Shown here piece after piece: positions 7,580 to 16,410 of a DNA stretch of 52,070 bases. The translations under genes were made by a program, and so were the position numbers. Every line of letters begins with the position of its first letter. The first letter of the stretch is position 1. The stretch is from Parafannyhessea sp902761955 (GTDB taxonomy: Bacteria > Actinomycetota > Coriobacteriia > Coriobacteriales > Atopobiaceae): contig CACWMM010000023.1 of assembly GCA_902761955.1 (NCBI GenBank), positions 1 to 52,070 of the forward strand, read 5' to 3'. The notes under the pieces were generated by a model. The model had not been told where the DNA came from and ran no database searches. It saw nothing but the letters and a program-made list of their open reading frames with translations.

Positions 7580-9346
7580 CTACAGGAGCCTGAGCGAGAC
7601 CTCCTTAAGCTGCTTGCCGGAGACCTCGGACGGTGCGGCGCTCATGAGGTCGGAGCCGCTTGCCGTCTTGGGGAACGCCATGACCTCGCGGATGTTGTCC
7701 GCGCCGGCCAGCAGCATGCACACGCGGTCGAGGCCGAGCGCGAAGCCGCCCATGGGGGGCGCGCCAAACTTGAGCGCCTCCATCAGGAAGCCAAACTGCG
7801 CCTCGGCGCGCTCCGGCGTGAAGCCCAGCTTCTCCAGGATCTTCTCCTGCAGCTCGGCGTTGTGGATACGCATGCCGCCACCGCCGGCCTCGTAGCCGTC
7901 CATCACGAAGTCGTAGGTGTGAGAACCCATGGCCAGCGGGTCACTGTCGAGCAGGTCGAGCTCGTCCTCGTTGGGCTGGGTGAACGGCTGGTGCTCGGAG
8001 TCAAGGCACTTTCGGTCCTCGTCCCAGTGGAACAGCGGGAAGTTGACGACCCACAGGAAGTCGTGGCCTTCGCGCGGCACGTCGAGCGCGTCCGCCATGT
8101 GGTTGCGCATGCCGCCCAGGATGGTGTCGGTCTCAAGACGGGCGCCCACGGCAAACATCACGAGGTCGCCGGGCTCGACGTCCATCTCGGCGCGCAGGTT
8201 GGCCATCTCGTCGTCCGAGAAGAACTTGACAATCGGACTCGTGACCGACCCGTCCTCGCGGAAGGCGATGTAGGCGAGGCCCTTCGCGCCGAACTCCGCC
8301 GCGACCTTCGCCAGCTTGTCGATCTGCGCGCGGGGCCACTTGCCGGCGCCCTTCGCGTTGATGGCCTTGACGTACTGCCCCTCCGTGTTCGCGGCGCCCG
8401 AGAAGAGCTTGAACTTGGACTCGCCAAAGATCGACGTGACGTCGTGCAGGGTCATGCCAAAGCGGGTGTCGGGCTTGTCGATGCCATAGGTGTCCATGGC
8501 GTCCCAGTACTCGATGCGGCGCAGCGGCAGCTCCATCTTCACGCCCATGCGGCCAAACGCGTCCGCGAGGGTCTGCTCCAGCGCGCCCATGACGTCGTCC
8601 TGGGTCACGAAGCTCATCTCGACGTCCACCTGCGTGAACTCGGGCTGGCGATCCTTGCGCAGGTCCTCGTCGCGGAAGCACTTCGCCACCTGGTAGTAGC
8701 GCTCGACGCCGCCCACCATCAGGAGCTCCTTCAGAAGCTGCGGGGACTGCGGCAGCGCATAGAAGTGGCCGGGCTGCATGCGGCTGGGAACCAGGAAGTC
8801 GCGGGCGCCCTCCGGCGTGCTCTTGAAGAGCGACGGGGTCTCGACCTCAAGGAACTCGCGGTTGTGGAACGCCTCGCGCAGCGCAAACGTGAAGTCGGAG
8901 CGCAGCCTCAGGTTGGATGCCATCTTCGGGCGGCGCAGGTCAAGGTAGCGGTAGCGCAGGCGGACGTCCTCCGCGGTGTCCACGTGGTCCTCGATCTGGA
9001 ACGCGGGCGTCTTCGAGGTGTTCAGCACCTCGATGTCCGTGACGTAGACCTCGATCTCGCCGGTCGCGAGCTTCTCGTTCGCCTCGCCCTCGGGGCGCGG
9101 GCGCACGGTGCCGGTCACCTTGATCGGCCACTCGGAGCGGATGGTCTCGGCGGTATGGAACGCCTTCTCGTCGCAGACCTCGGGGTCGAACTCCAGCTGG
9201 GTCGATCCCTCGCGGTCGCGCAGGTCCACGAAGATGAGGCCGCCGTGGTCGCGACGGTGCCAGACCCAGCCGGTCAGGGTGACCTCGGTGCCGATGTCGG
9301 CCTTGCGTAGCTCTCCGCAGGTGTGGGTGTGCATGCTAAATGGCAT
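7580..9346 (-). CDS. aspS: Aspartyl-tRNA synthetase
   Basis: Charges tRNA-Asp (and possibly tRNA-Asn) with aspartate in the cytoplasm. From the ATG at 9346 the product is 588 residues, the normal bacterial length. An OB-fold anticodon domain occupies the first ~110 residues (TLTGWVWHRRDHGGLIFVDL). Class II motifs follow: motif 1 around FLEVETPSL, motif 2 in the FRDEDLRKDRQPEF region, and motif 3 in GFALGLDR near the C-terminus. A bacterial GAD insertion lies between motifs 2 and 3. The start was chosen over longer in-frame options because AGAGGA lies five bases upstream and the MPFSMHTHTCGEL sequence matches the usual N-terminus. The gene is transcribed alone, convergent with the ATPase gene. 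Confidence 0.97.
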   Translation of the reverse strand: MPFSMHTHTCGELRKADIGTEVTLTGWVWHRRDHGGLIFVDLRDREGSTQLEFDPEVCDEKAFHTAETIRSEWPIKVTGTVRPRPEGEANEKLATGEIEVYVTDIEVLNTSKTPAFQIEDHVDTAEDVRLRYRYLDLRRPKMASNLRLRSDFTFALREAFHNREFLEVETPSLFKSTPEGARDFLVPSRMQPGHFYALPQSPQLLKELLMVGGVERYYQVAKCFRDEDLRKDRQPEFTQVDVEMSFVTQDDVMGALEQTLADAFGRMGVKMELPLRRIEYWDAMDTYGIDKPDTRFGMTLHDVTSIFGESKFKLFSGAANTEGQYVKAINAKGAGKWPRAQIDKLAKVAAEFGAKGLAYIAFREDGSVTSPIVKFFSDDEMANLRAEMDVEPGDLVMFAVGARLETDTILGGMRNHMADALDVPREGHDFLWVVNFPLFHWDEDRKCLDSEHQPFTQPNEDELDLLDSDPLAMGSHTYDFVMDGYEAGGGGMRIHNAELQEKILEKLGFTPERAEAQFGFLMEALKFGAPPMGGFALGLDRVCMLLAGADNIREVMAFPKTASGSDLMSAAPSEVSGKQLKEVSLRLL

Positions 9347-9542
9347 CTTGTTCCTCTCGTCTCTTCCGCCCCGTGCCGTGACGGACGGACTTGCAGATGA
9401 CGGCAGGCCGGCGTAGACGGCACCGACGTGCGCGAGGTCACATGATAGCAGCGTTCGGGGCGCCACGGCGGCGTTTGTGCAAAGCTCCGCCGCATCGAAA
9501 CGAATCCGACACGCGCCAGACCCCAAGCCGGGATGGCGCGCT

Positions 9543-9579
9543 CTTCTCGCCCACGGCGAAAAAGCCGCCGGGCGAGAAG
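9543..9579. repeat. Inverted repeat built from two GGCGAGAAG motifs
   Basis: CTTCTCGCCC (9543-9552) and GGGCGAGAAG (9570-9579) form perfect 10-bp arms. An inner CGGC/GCCG pair (9554-9557, 9564-9567) closes an AAAAA loop. It lies between the divergent aspS and gph genes, where a terminator is not expected, and has no T-run. It may be a DNA element rather than a terminator. Confidence 0.6.
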
Positions 9580-9656
9580 TACTGGGCGCCTGGCTAGGTA
9601 CCTGTTTCCTGGCGATTTCCACCGTATGCAGAAGTTTTCTTGATGCTGTAAGTGTT

Positions 9657-9684
9657 TTGTCCTACGGGCATTCTGACATATATT
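9657..9684 (+). promoter_or_regulatory. Candidate promoter for gph
   Basis: TTGTCC (9657-9662) and TATATT (9679-9684) are spaced by 16 bases in an AT-rich patch, about 120 bases before the gph start. Between this and the gene nothing else is seen. The rest of the 460-base gap between aspS and gph holds the inverted repeat at 9543-9579. Confidence 0.4.
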
Positions 9685-9806
9685 CGACAGATTCCTCTGG
9701 TAACGTTTCCATGACGGTCGGAACCCGCGCGCTCCCCAGAGCGCCCACGCAACAGCCACCCAACTGCGCCGTCCCGGCGCCCCGGCCGCTCAGAATCGAG
9801 GCAATC

Positions 9807-10441
9807 ATGACGTACAAGGCAGCCATCTTTGACCTGGACGGAACCCTCCTCAACACCATCGAGGACCTTAACGCCTCCGTAAACTACGCGCTCCGCACCA
9901 ACGGCTTCCCGGAGGTCACCATAGAGGAGACCACCGCGAACGTGGGCAACGGCGTGAGGCAGCTCGTGCACCGCTCGCTTCCGATGGGCACCCCCGAGGA
10001 CGTGGAGGAGCAGGTGCTCGACACGTTCAAAGCGCACTACTCCCGCAACTTCTGCCAGAAGACCGCGCCGTACGAGGGCGTGACGCAGATGTTGCACGCC
10101 ATCTCCGCGGCGGGCATGTACCGCGCCGTCGTGTCCAACAAGCCGGACGCCGCCGTGCAGAGGCTCGTGGCGGAGTTCTTCCCCGGCCTGTAGAGCGCGA
10201 CGGCGTCAGGCGCAAGCCCGCGCCGGACACGGTGAACGAGGTCATGTCCGCGCTAGGCGTGACGCCGGACGAGTGCGTGTACGTGGGTGACTCCGAGGTG
10301 GACGTCGAGACCGCGGCAAACGCGAAGACCGCGTGCGTCTGCGTGTCCTGGGGCTATCGCAGCGCCGCCGCGCTCAAGGCCGCCGGCGCCAAGGCCATCG
10401 TGGACACCACGGAGCAGCTTGCCGACACGCTGCTTAACTAG
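9807..10441 (+). pseudogene. gph: HAD-family phosphoglycolate phosphatase, single frameshift
   Basis: The gene encodes a haloacid-dehalogenase phosphatase that removes phosphate from 2-phosphoglycolate or a similar small substrate. The start at 9807 reads straight into HAD motif I (FDLDGTLLNT). Motif II (VVSNKPDA) is also in this frame, which stops at 10193 after EFFPGL. The next frame continues with VERDGVRRKPAPDTVNEVM, giving the motif III lysine (KPAPD), and then motif IV (VGDSEVDVETA), ending at 10441. Adding one base at about 10189-10191 (CTG-GTA instead of CTGTA) rebuilds a full protein of about 211 residues. So it is either a recent one-base deletion or a sequence error. The two halves are otherwise intact. 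Confidence 0.85.
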
Positions 10442-10514
10442 CGCGCGCAGCCGGGCCCACCGCCCCGCCACGGTTTGTCCCTTTATACCCCCTCCCCATC
10501 CCAAGCTTTCACCA

Positions 10515-10552
10515 CGTTGCCCATCCTTACGTCTGCGTAGGGATGGGCAACG
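10515..10552 (+). terminator. Hairpin downstream of gph
   Basis: Arms CGTTGCCCATCC (10515-10526) and GGATGGGCAACG (10541-10552) are perfect, and the inner TTACG/CGTAG extends the stem. It lies 73 bases past the gph stop. No T-run follows. Confidence 0.6.
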
Positions 10553-10649
10553 CTTGCCTAACGGTTTGGGACGCGCGGCCAAACGGCGCGGGCGTCGCGG
10601 TAAGATGCTTGCATCCAAAGGTCAGTTCCTTTTAGAGAAAGGACGCGAT

Positions 10650-10958
10650 ATGGGTAAGAAAGCAGCCGAGGCACTCGAGATAAATTACGAAGAGCTTGCC
10701 GACTACCTGCACAAGAACCACTCTGTGTACATGAAGGTCGGCAACGACGTCTACTACCTCACGGACGTCAACTACGAGGCCTGGCGCGCCCAGGACACCA
10801 GCATCCGCAACTCCAAGAACCACTTTGTCGACTGCAGCGACCTTGTCCCCACGGTGGACGAGTTCCTGGCGCTCCCGTTCGTGAACGGGCACACCATCAA
10901 GGATGTCTTCCCCTCCGCAACGTTCTACGCGTCCACGCCGGGCGTGAAGCAGCCGTAG
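10650..10958 (+). CDS. Unrecognised 102-residue protein
   Basis: A small soluble protein that starts MGKKAAEALEINYEEL and ends TPGVKQP. The start at 10650 has AGAAAGGA seven bases upstream; an ATG at 10605 in frame lacks such a site. It has no membrane segment or signal. Aromatic and acidic residues are spread through it (VYYLTDVNYEAWRAQD), suggesting a compact alpha/beta fold. The single Cys is at VDCSDL. I do not recognise the family; the clean start, codon use and stop suggest it is real. It is monocistronic, with a perfect palindrome 57 bases downstream. Confidence 0.75.
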   Translation: MGKKAAEALEINYEELADYLHKNHSVYMKVGNDVYYLTDVNYEAWRAQDTSIRNSKNHFVDCSDLVPTVDEFLALPFVNGHTIKDVFPSATFYASTPGVKQP

Positions 10959-11014
10959 CGACGGCGCGCGCCAAAACGGCGCACCAGGCACAGACTCGGA
11001 CATAGCACGTGCCG

Positions 11015-11046
11015 CGGGGCGAGAAGAGCATGCTCTTCTCGCCCCG
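11015..11046. terminator. Perfect 32-bp palindrome between convergent genes
   Basis: From 11015 to 11046 the sequence equals its own reverse complement. It is two copies of GGCGAGAAGAGC (11018-11029 and inverted 11032-11043) joined head to head by AT, plus flanking CGG/CCG. It sits between a + strand gene ending at 10958 and the hydrogenase gene ending at 11084 on the - strand, so it could act as a two-way terminator. It is also the most striking example of the GGCGAGAAG motif family in this window. Confidence 0.7.
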
Positions 11047-11083
11047 TCCTTGTGCCAAGCGAATGCGGCGCCGTGCTGCGGAC

Positions 11084-12706
11084 CTACTCCGCCGTGCCCT
11101 TTGTGGCCTCCATGGACTCGCTCACCTCGAGGTCCTCGTCCTGCTTCGTGAAGCCCTTCTCCAGCACGGGGATGAGCATGCGGTACGAGTTCTCCGTCGC
11201 GTTCACGTGCGGCGAGCGCTTCGCGTAGCGTTTGACCGCCGCCGCGGACCTGTTGATGGCCACCAGCGTGCCGGCGCCGGCCACGCAGCCGCCCGGGCAG
11301 GCCATGCCCTCGATCAGGTAGCCGGGGTACTTGCCCTTCACGGCATCCTTCATCATCTTGCGGCAGTCGTCCAGGCCCTCCGCGTTCACCACGTTCACCT
11401 CGCGGTCCGGGTAGCGGCGGTGGATTGCGTTCACCACGGCCGTCGCCACGCCGCCCGCCACGGCAAAGTTGCGGCCGTCGGTCGAGGCCACGTCAAAGTC
11501 GCTCTTGTTGTCGTCCTCGAGCGAGAGGTAGTCGATGCCCTTGGCGTCCATCATGCCCGCCATCTCCTCGAACGTGAGCACGAAGTCGACCTCGCTCCTC
11601 ACGCTCTTGCGCATGGCCTCGAGCTTCTTCGCGGAGCACGGCCCCACGAACACGATCTTGGCGTCGGGGTGCTGCATGCGGATCATGCGCGCCGTCAGCG
11701 TCATGGGCGTGAGCGCCATGCTGATGCAGTCCGCGTGCTCCGGGAACTCGCGCTTCGCCATGACCGACCACGCCGGGCAGCACGAGGTTCCCATGAACGG
11801 CAGCTTGTCCGGCACCTCGTCCAGGAAGTCGTCCGCCTCCTGGCAGGTGCAGAGGTCCGCGCCCAGGGCGACCTCCTCCACGCCAGAGAATCCCAGCAGC
11901 TTGAAGGCCTCGCGCAGCTTGCCCACGTTGCCCTTGCCGCCAAACTGGCCCACGAACGCGGGCGCCACGGCCGCGATGACCTCCTCGCCGCGCGCGATGG
12001 ACCAGATGACCTGCGCGATCTGGCTCTTGTCCGCGATGGCGCCAAACGGGCAGTTGATGAGGCACTGGCCGCAGCTCACGCACTTGTCGTAGTTGATGTC
12101 CGCGCGGCCGTGCTCGTCAGAGCCGATCGCGTGCATGCCGCACGCGTCCGCGCACGGACGCACGTGGTGGTGAATCGCGTGGTACGGGCACGTCTTGAAG
12201 CACATGCCGCACTTTACGCACGCGTCCTGGTCGATGTAGGCCTTCTTGTCCCTGAAGCTGATGGCCTTCTTCGGGCAGATCTCGCGGCACGGGTGCGCCA
12301 GGCAGCCCTGACACGCGTTCGTCACCTCGTACACGTTGTCCTTGCACGCGTTGCACGCGAACTTGATCACGTTGATGAGCGGCGGCTCGTAGAACACCTC
12401 GTCGCTGTTGGCGGCCTTCTCGAAGCCCTCGCTCACGCGCTCCGGCCTGTCCATGCTGGAAAGCGGAAGCCCCATCGCGAGCCTGATGCGCTCGCTGATG
12501 ATAGCGCGCTCCAGAAAGACGCTCTCCCTGTACGTCGCGACGTCGCCCGGCAGAATCTGGTACGGAAGCTCGTCGAACTCCTTGTCGAGCTCCTCCGTGG
12601 ACTCGCCCTGCGCGTCCAGCTTGTAGCAGATCTTAGCGACCTCGCGAAACACGCTCCGCCTGATCTCGGTCAGGTTCGTGTATACGCCTCGCATGGTATC
12701 TGCCAT
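11084..12706 (-). CDS. [FeFe] hydrogenase, group-B type, monomeric
   Basis: Iron-only hydrogenase catalysing 2H+ + 2e- to H2 in the cytoplasm, probably with ferredoxin. From ATG 12706 (AGAGGTGA upstream) it has 540 residues. The N-terminal part has a Cys-rich block (about 118-144) and two [4Fe-4S] ferredoxin sites (CVKCGMCFKTCPYH about 163-176, CVSCGQCLINCPFG about 209-222). The H-cluster motifs follow: TSCCPAW (307-313), PCSAKK (356-361) and EGMACPGGC (466-474), giving all four H-cluster cysteines. The TSCCPAW form and the long Cys-rich N-terminus fit the group B rather than group A enzymes. The maturases HydE, HydF and HydG are not in this window. The gene is alone, with the palindrome at 11015-11046 just after its stop. 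Confidence 0.9.
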   Translation of the reverse strand: MADTMRGVYTNLTEIRRSVFREVAKICYKLDAQGESTEELDKEFDELPYQILPGDVATYRESVFLERAIISERIRLAMGLPLSSMDRPERVSEGFEKAANSDEVFYEPPLINVIKFACNACKDNVYEVTNACQGCLAHPCREICPKKAISFRDKKAYIDQDACVKCGMCFKTCPYHAIHHHVRPCADACGMHAIGSDEHGRADINYDKCVSCGQCLINCPFGAIADKSQIAQVIWSIARGEEVIAAVAPAFVGQFGGKGNVGKLREAFKLLGFSGVEEVALGADLCTCQEADDFLDEVPDKLPFMGTSCCPAWSVMAKREFPEHADCISMALTPMTLTARMIRMQHPDAKIVFVGPCSAKKLEAMRKSVRSEVDFVLTFEEMAGMMDAKGIDYLSLEDDNKSDFDVASTDGRNFAVAGGVATAVVNAIHRRYPDREVNVVNAEGLDDCRKMMKDAVKGKYPGYLIEGMACPGGCVAGAGTLVAINRSAAAVKRYAKRSPHVNATENSYRMLIPVLEKGFTKQDEDLEVSESMEATKGTAE

Positions 12707-12793
12707 GACGTCACCTCTCGTCCGTGTCCAAAGCCGCCGCGGGCCGCACGCCGCGCCCCGCGCGAGGGCCACCGCGGCCCACGCACCCATTAT

Positions 12794-13837
12794 CTAGCAA
12801 CGCGCCCCCGCGTCATAGTCCAAAGGCGAGAAGAACTTCCCAAAGCGGGCCGGCCACCCCGCCTCGAGGCGCAGCGCCCTGCCGGTCGCGGGGTGGGTAA
12901 GCTCCTCGCACACCGCGTGGAGCATGAGGCCGCCCGCGCCCGCCGCGCGCCCGCCCGCCGCGCGGCCGTACAGCGCGTCTCCCACGATGGGATGTCCCGC
13001 GTGCGCAAGGTGCACGCGAATCTGGTGACGTCGCCCCGTGCCCAGCTCAAGCAGCAGAAGCGACTTCCCGCCGCGGCGCGCGAGCACCGTCACGAGCGTG
13101 AGCGCCGGTTTGCCGCCCGCGCTCACGCGCATGCGCCGCGCGTCGTGCCGGTCGCGCCCGATCGGCGCGTCCAGCCGGCGCACTCCCGCGGGGAACGACC
13201 CCTCCACCACAGCCAGGTAGCGCTTGCGCATGTCGTGCGATGCCACCAGCGCGTCGAGCGCCGGCTGAAACTCCGGCGCAAGCGAGAAGAGCACGACGCC
13301 GGTGGTGTCCACGTCCAGCCTCTGAACGGCCTGCGGTGCGGCGGGAACCCCCTCGCGCCCGAGCAACGCGGCCACGCCGTCCGTCAGCGTCCGCGCGCCG
13401 GTGCCGTCCCCGTGCACCAGGATGCCGGCCGGCTTGTCCACCGCCATCAGGAACGGGTCGCGGTACAGGACGCGAAGCTCTTCTCGCCCGCGCCTGCCCG
13501 CGGCGCCGCCGGCACCACCCGCACCCGCATGCGGCGCGTCTGCCGGCGCGAGCGCCAGCGTCACCACGTCGCCCGGCACAAGCGCGTCCTGCCGCCGGAG
13601 CGTCGCGCCCCCGCGCGCAAGCGCGCCCGCCTCAAACGCGCGCGCCACCGCCGGCTTCGAGCGCACGAGTGCCGCGAGCAGCCCCTGCGCCGTGCACGCC
13701 GCCTCCACGCGGTAGCGCGCCTGCCGCGGCCGTCCGCCCGCGCCGTCCTCCGCGTCCACGTACGTCGCGAGCCCACCGGCCACAAGTCCGCCGACCGTTC
13801 CGCGCGCGTCGCCCGTGCCGCGCGCGCCGGCCACCAT
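12794..13837 (-). CDS. RluA-family pseudouridine synthase
   Basis: Converts uridine to pseudouridine in rRNA or tRNA. It has 347 residues. The first ~105 residues look like a degenerate S4-type RNA-binding region (LLAALVRSKPAVARAFEAG). The catalytic domain follows with YRDPFLMAVDKPAG, then QRLDVDTTG, which carries the catalytic Asp of the usual HRLD motif (His replaced by Gln), and GTGRRHQIRVHLAHAG and IVGDALYG. It is rich in Ala, Arg and Gly. The ATG at 13837 shares a base with the TGA of the LysR gene, and GGAGGAGG inside that gene serves as its ribosome site, so the two are coupled. Which RNA site it modifies cannot be told. The final residues include a GGCGAGAAG copy. Confidence 0.9.
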   Translation of the reverse strand: MVAGARGTGDARGTVGGLVAGGLATYVDAEDGAGGRPRQARYRVEAACTAQGLLAALVRSKPAVARAFEAGALARGGATLRRQDALVPGDVVTLALAPADAPHAGAGGAGGAAGRRGREELRVLYRDPFLMAVDKPAGILVHGDGTGARTLTDGVAALLGREGVPAAPQAVQRLDVDTTGVVLFSLAPEFQPALDALVASHDMRKRYLAVVEGSFPAGVRRLDAPIGRDRHDARRMRVSAGGKPALTLVTVLARRGGKSLLLLELGTGRRHQIRVHLAHAGHPIVGDALYGRAAGGRAAGAGGLMLHAVCEELTHPATGRALRLEAGWPARFGKFFSPLDYDAGARC

Positions 13838-14790
13838 CACGCCTCCTCCAGCCCGAGCATCGCGCTCTCGCCACCGGCGAGCTCCGTCGCCAGCAGCTCG
13901 TAGAACGCCAGGATCACGCTCCACACGTGGTCGGAGTCCCTCCACGCCGCGCTGATGGTGATGGCCGCCTCTTCGCCCAGGCCCACGGCGCGCAGGCGCG
14001 CGTCCGGGTGGTCGCCCATGGCGCGCATCGCAAGCGCGCGCGGCACAAAGCAGGCGCCCATGCCGCGCGCCGCCAGGTCTATCAGCGTCTCGGAGTTCTT
14101 GGAGTACACGCGCACCCACGGACGCACGCCGGATCGCTCAAGCAGCCGGCGCGAGAGCGCCCCCGGCTCGTCCGCCTTGCCCAGCATCATGAACGGGCAG
14201 CGCGCAAGCGGCGCCAGGTTGCCGCGCGCCGCCTCGCGCACGGCCTCGTCCACGTCGTCGCACACGTCCCGCAAGAGGCCCTCCGCCACGAGCATCACGA
14301 TCTTCTCGCAACACAGCCTGCGCACCACCAGGCCGGGCTCGTCGTCCGGCACCGTCGCGACGGCAAGGTCCACGCGCCCCTCCTTCAGAAGGCTCACCAG
14401 CTCCTGGTTTTCCGACTCGTGCAGCAGCACGTTGATGCCGGGGTGCTCGCGCTGGAAGCGCGCGATCGTGGCGGGCATCAGCATGTGGCCGCGCGTGCTG
14501 GCCACGCCCACGCCCAGAAGGCCGCGCTCGTCGCGCGAGATGTCCAGAAACTCCTGACCCATCGTGCGCCGCAGCGCCTGGAAGCGCCGCGCGTAGCCCA
14601 GAAACACGTCGCCGGCATACGTAAGCGTCAGCGGCACCTTGCGGTTCACCAGCCTGACGCCCAGCTCCGCCTCCACGCCCGCGATGTGCGCGGACAGCGT
14701 CTGCTGCGTCACGGACAGCCGCTCGGCCGCCTTGGTGAAGCTCTTCTCCTCCGCAAGCGCCACGAAGTAGTCCATGGTCGAGAAGTTCAT
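13837..14790 (-). CDS. LysR-family transcriptional regulator
   Basis: 317 residues from ATG 14790 (MNFSTMDYFVALAEEKSF). The winged helix-turn-helix lies at residues 1-62, with FTKAAERLSVTQQTLSAHI as the DNA-binding element, followed by the linker helix and a periplasmic-binding-protein-like effector domain (about 90-300; RVDLAVATVPDD, GMGACFVPRAL). The effector is unknown. It is divergent from the NhaC-type antiporter, the classic layout for a LysR gene and its target, so control of that transporter is inferred. Its stop overlaps the pseudouridine synthase start by one base. A longer start at 14826 exists but the shorter fits the family. Confidence 0.92.
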   Translation of the reverse strand: MNFSTMDYFVALAEEKSFTKAAERLSVTQQTLSAHIAGVEAELGVRLVNRKVPLTLTYAGDVFLGYARRFQALRRTMGQEFLDISRDERGLLGVGVASTRGHMLMPATIARFQREHPGINVLLHESENQELVSLLKEGRVDLAVATVPDDEPGLVVRRLCCEKIVMLVAEGLLRDVCDDVDEAVREAARGNLAPLARCPFMMLGKADEPGALSRRLLERSGVRPWVRVYSKNSETLIDLAARGMGACFVPRALAMRAMGDHPDARLRAVGLGEEAAITISAAWRDSDHVWSVILAFYELLATELAGGESAMLGLEEA

Positions 14791-14853
14791 GGGCCTCGCC
14801 CTCCCCCGCCCCGTGGCCTCGCGCATGCGCGGGCCGCATCACAAGTTTCTTTT

Positions 14854-14864
14854 GTATTGCATAC
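14854..14864. promoter_or_regulatory. Candidate LysR operator / promoter patch
   Basis: The only AT-rich stretch (about 14845-14885) in the lysR-nhaC gap contains GTATTGCATAC, a short dyad of the T-N11-A sort bound by LysR proteins, followed by GATAATAAC. This is a weak call based on position and symmetry. Confidence 0.3.
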
Positions 14865-14927
14865 CGATAATAACAGTTGGACTTACGCGTGTGACCCCCC
14901 TAACCTAAGTGCCGCATAAAAGGTGGC

Positions 14928-14949
14928 GCGCGCCGGCGGACCGGCGCGC
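14928..14949 (+). promoter_or_regulatory. Leader hairpin ahead of the NhaC-type gene
   Basis: Arms GCGCGCCGG (14928-14936) and CCGGCGCGC (14941-14949) with a CGGA loop end 23 bases before the ATG and just before the GGGGAG ribosome site. It could modulate translation or act as an attenuator. Confidence 0.4.
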
Positions 14950-14972
14950 CTTGGGCTGCGGGGAGCGGCAAC

Positions 14973-16352
14973 ATGGTCGAGGCGGGCATTCTTCTTACGT
15001 TTGCGCTGGTGCTTCTGGCGGGCATCGTGCTGGGGGCGCCGCTGCTGCCCCTGCTGGTGTTTGGCATGCTGCTGTTTGCGAGCTACGGCCTGTGGCGCGG
15101 CTTCTCCGCGCGCGAGGTGGCGCGCATGGCGGCCAGCGGCCTCAAGTCCGTCGGGAGCGTGCTCACGCTCTTCGTGCTCATCGGCGCCCTCACCGCAAGC
15201 TGGCGCGCCGCGGGCACCATCCCGGCGATCACCTGCTGGTCCGCCACGCTCGTGAGCCCCCGGAACCTCGTACTTCTCAGCTTCCTGCTCACGTCCGGCA
15301 TGTCCATGCTCGTGGGCAGCTCGTACGCCGCGGCCGCCACGGTCGGCGTCATCTGCATGACGATCGCCACCGCCATGAAGGCGGACGTCGCTCTTGTGGG
15401 CGGCGCCATCCTCGCCGGCGCGTTCGTGGGCGACCGCTGCTCCCCCATGTCCTCCTCCGCCGCGCTCGTCGCCAGCATCACCAAGACGCAGGTGTTCGAC
15501 AACGTGCGCCGCATGGTCCGCACGGGCGCCGTGCCGTTTGCGCTGTGCTGCGTCGTCTATGGCATCGCGGGCATGACCAGCTCAGGCAGCGCCATGAGGC
15601 CGTCGTTCGCCGGCTCGTTCGCATCCTCGTTCGACCTCGGCTGGGTCGTGATCGTGCCCACCGCCCTCATCCTCGTGCTGTCGCTCCTGAAGGTGAGCGT
15701 CAAGAGGACCATGGTCGCGAGCCTGGCGGCCGCACTTCTCGTCTGCGTCTTCGTGCAGCACATAAGCGTCGCGGAGCTGCCGGCCATCCTCGTGTTTGGC
15801 TACAAGTGCAAGAACATGGCCATCGCGCGCATGGTCAACGGCGGCGGCGTAATCTCCATGCTCGACATCGCGCTCATCGTGGGCGTGGCGTCCACGTACT
15901 CCGGCATCTTCCGCGAGACCGGCCTGCTCCTGGGCCTGCGCGACTACGTCGACAAGGTCGCGCGCCACTCCACCCCGTTCGTGAGCGTGCTGCTCACGAG
16001 CATCGCCACGTGCGTGATCGCGTGCGACCAGGTCGTGGCACTCATGCTCACGTGCCAGCTGTGCGAGGGCACGGAGCGCGACGGGTCCGCCCTCGCGCTC
16101 GACCTCGAGAACAGCGCCGCCGTCATCCCGTCCGTCATCCCCTGGTCCACCTCGTGCGTCGGCATCGTCGCGTTCGTGGGCATGCCCATGACAAGCATCC
16201 TCTGGAACTGCCTCAGCGTCCTCATCCCCCTGTGGACGCTCGCGATATCCATGTACCAGCACTCCCACGCCGGCTTCAGCGACACGCACACGGCGCGCCT
16301 GTTGGGCCTTGACCGCCGCGACGACGCGCGCCGCCTGGCCGCCGCCGCGTAG
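14973..16352 (+). CDS. NhaC-family Na+/H+ antiporter
   Basis: A membrane transporter of 459 residues with about 11-12 hydrophobic segments. The NhaC signature is visible: GGAILAGAFVGDRCSPMSSSA around residues 143-163, matching the family GA-x-x-G-x-x-x-GD-x-x-SP pattern, and TSGMSMLVGSSYA before it. Later a polar ITCDQ-like stretch (VIACDQVVALM) and the C-terminal NSAAVIPSVIPW region also match. Members exchange Na+ for H+ or couple Na+ to organic acid transport; the exact substrate is open. The start at 14973 has GGGGAG eight bases upstream. It is divergent from a LysR gene that may regulate it. A strong hairpin lies 58 bases after the stop, and a GGCGAGAAG copy overlaps the stop codon's last base (16352). 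Confidence 0.88.
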   Translation: MVEAGILLTFALVLLAGIVLGAPLLPLLVFGMLLFASYGLWRGFSAREVARMAASGLKSVGSVLTLFVLIGALTASWRAAGTIPAITCWSATLVSPRNLVLLSFLLTSGMSMLVGSSYAAAATVGVICMTIATAMKADVALVGGAILAGAFVGDRCSPMSSSAALVASITKTQVFDNVRRMVRTGAVPFALCCVVYGIAGMTSSGSAMRPSFAGSFASSFDLGWVVIVPTALILVLSLLKVSVKRTMVASLAAALLVCVFVQHISVAELPAILVFGYKCKNMAIARMVNGGGVISMLDIALIVGVASTYSGIFRETGLLLGLRDYVDKVARHSTPFVSVLLTSIATCVIACDQVVALMLTCQLCEGTERDGSALALDLENSAAVIPSVIPWSTSCVGIVAFVGMPMTSILWNCLSVLIPLWTLAISMYQHSHAGFSDTHTARLLGLDRRDDARRLAAAA

Positions 16353-16410
16353 GCGAGAAGAACCGCGCACCCGCGTCCGCATCCCCCCGGACGTGCGGCA
16401 CATACGAGGA

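Noticed and set aside
9347..9656. T-box or other riboswitch ahead of aspS or gph
   Set aside because: No T-box sequence, specifier loop or known aptamer core could be seen.
11009..13903. Very long open frame on the + strand antisense to the hydrogenase and pseudouridine synthase genes
   Set aside because: Composition is Arg/Ala/His-rich with no recognisable domains; it is the GC-driven shadow of two well-supported - strand genes. Similar frames at 2157-3704, 7493-9310 and 23001-24386 were dropped for the same reason.
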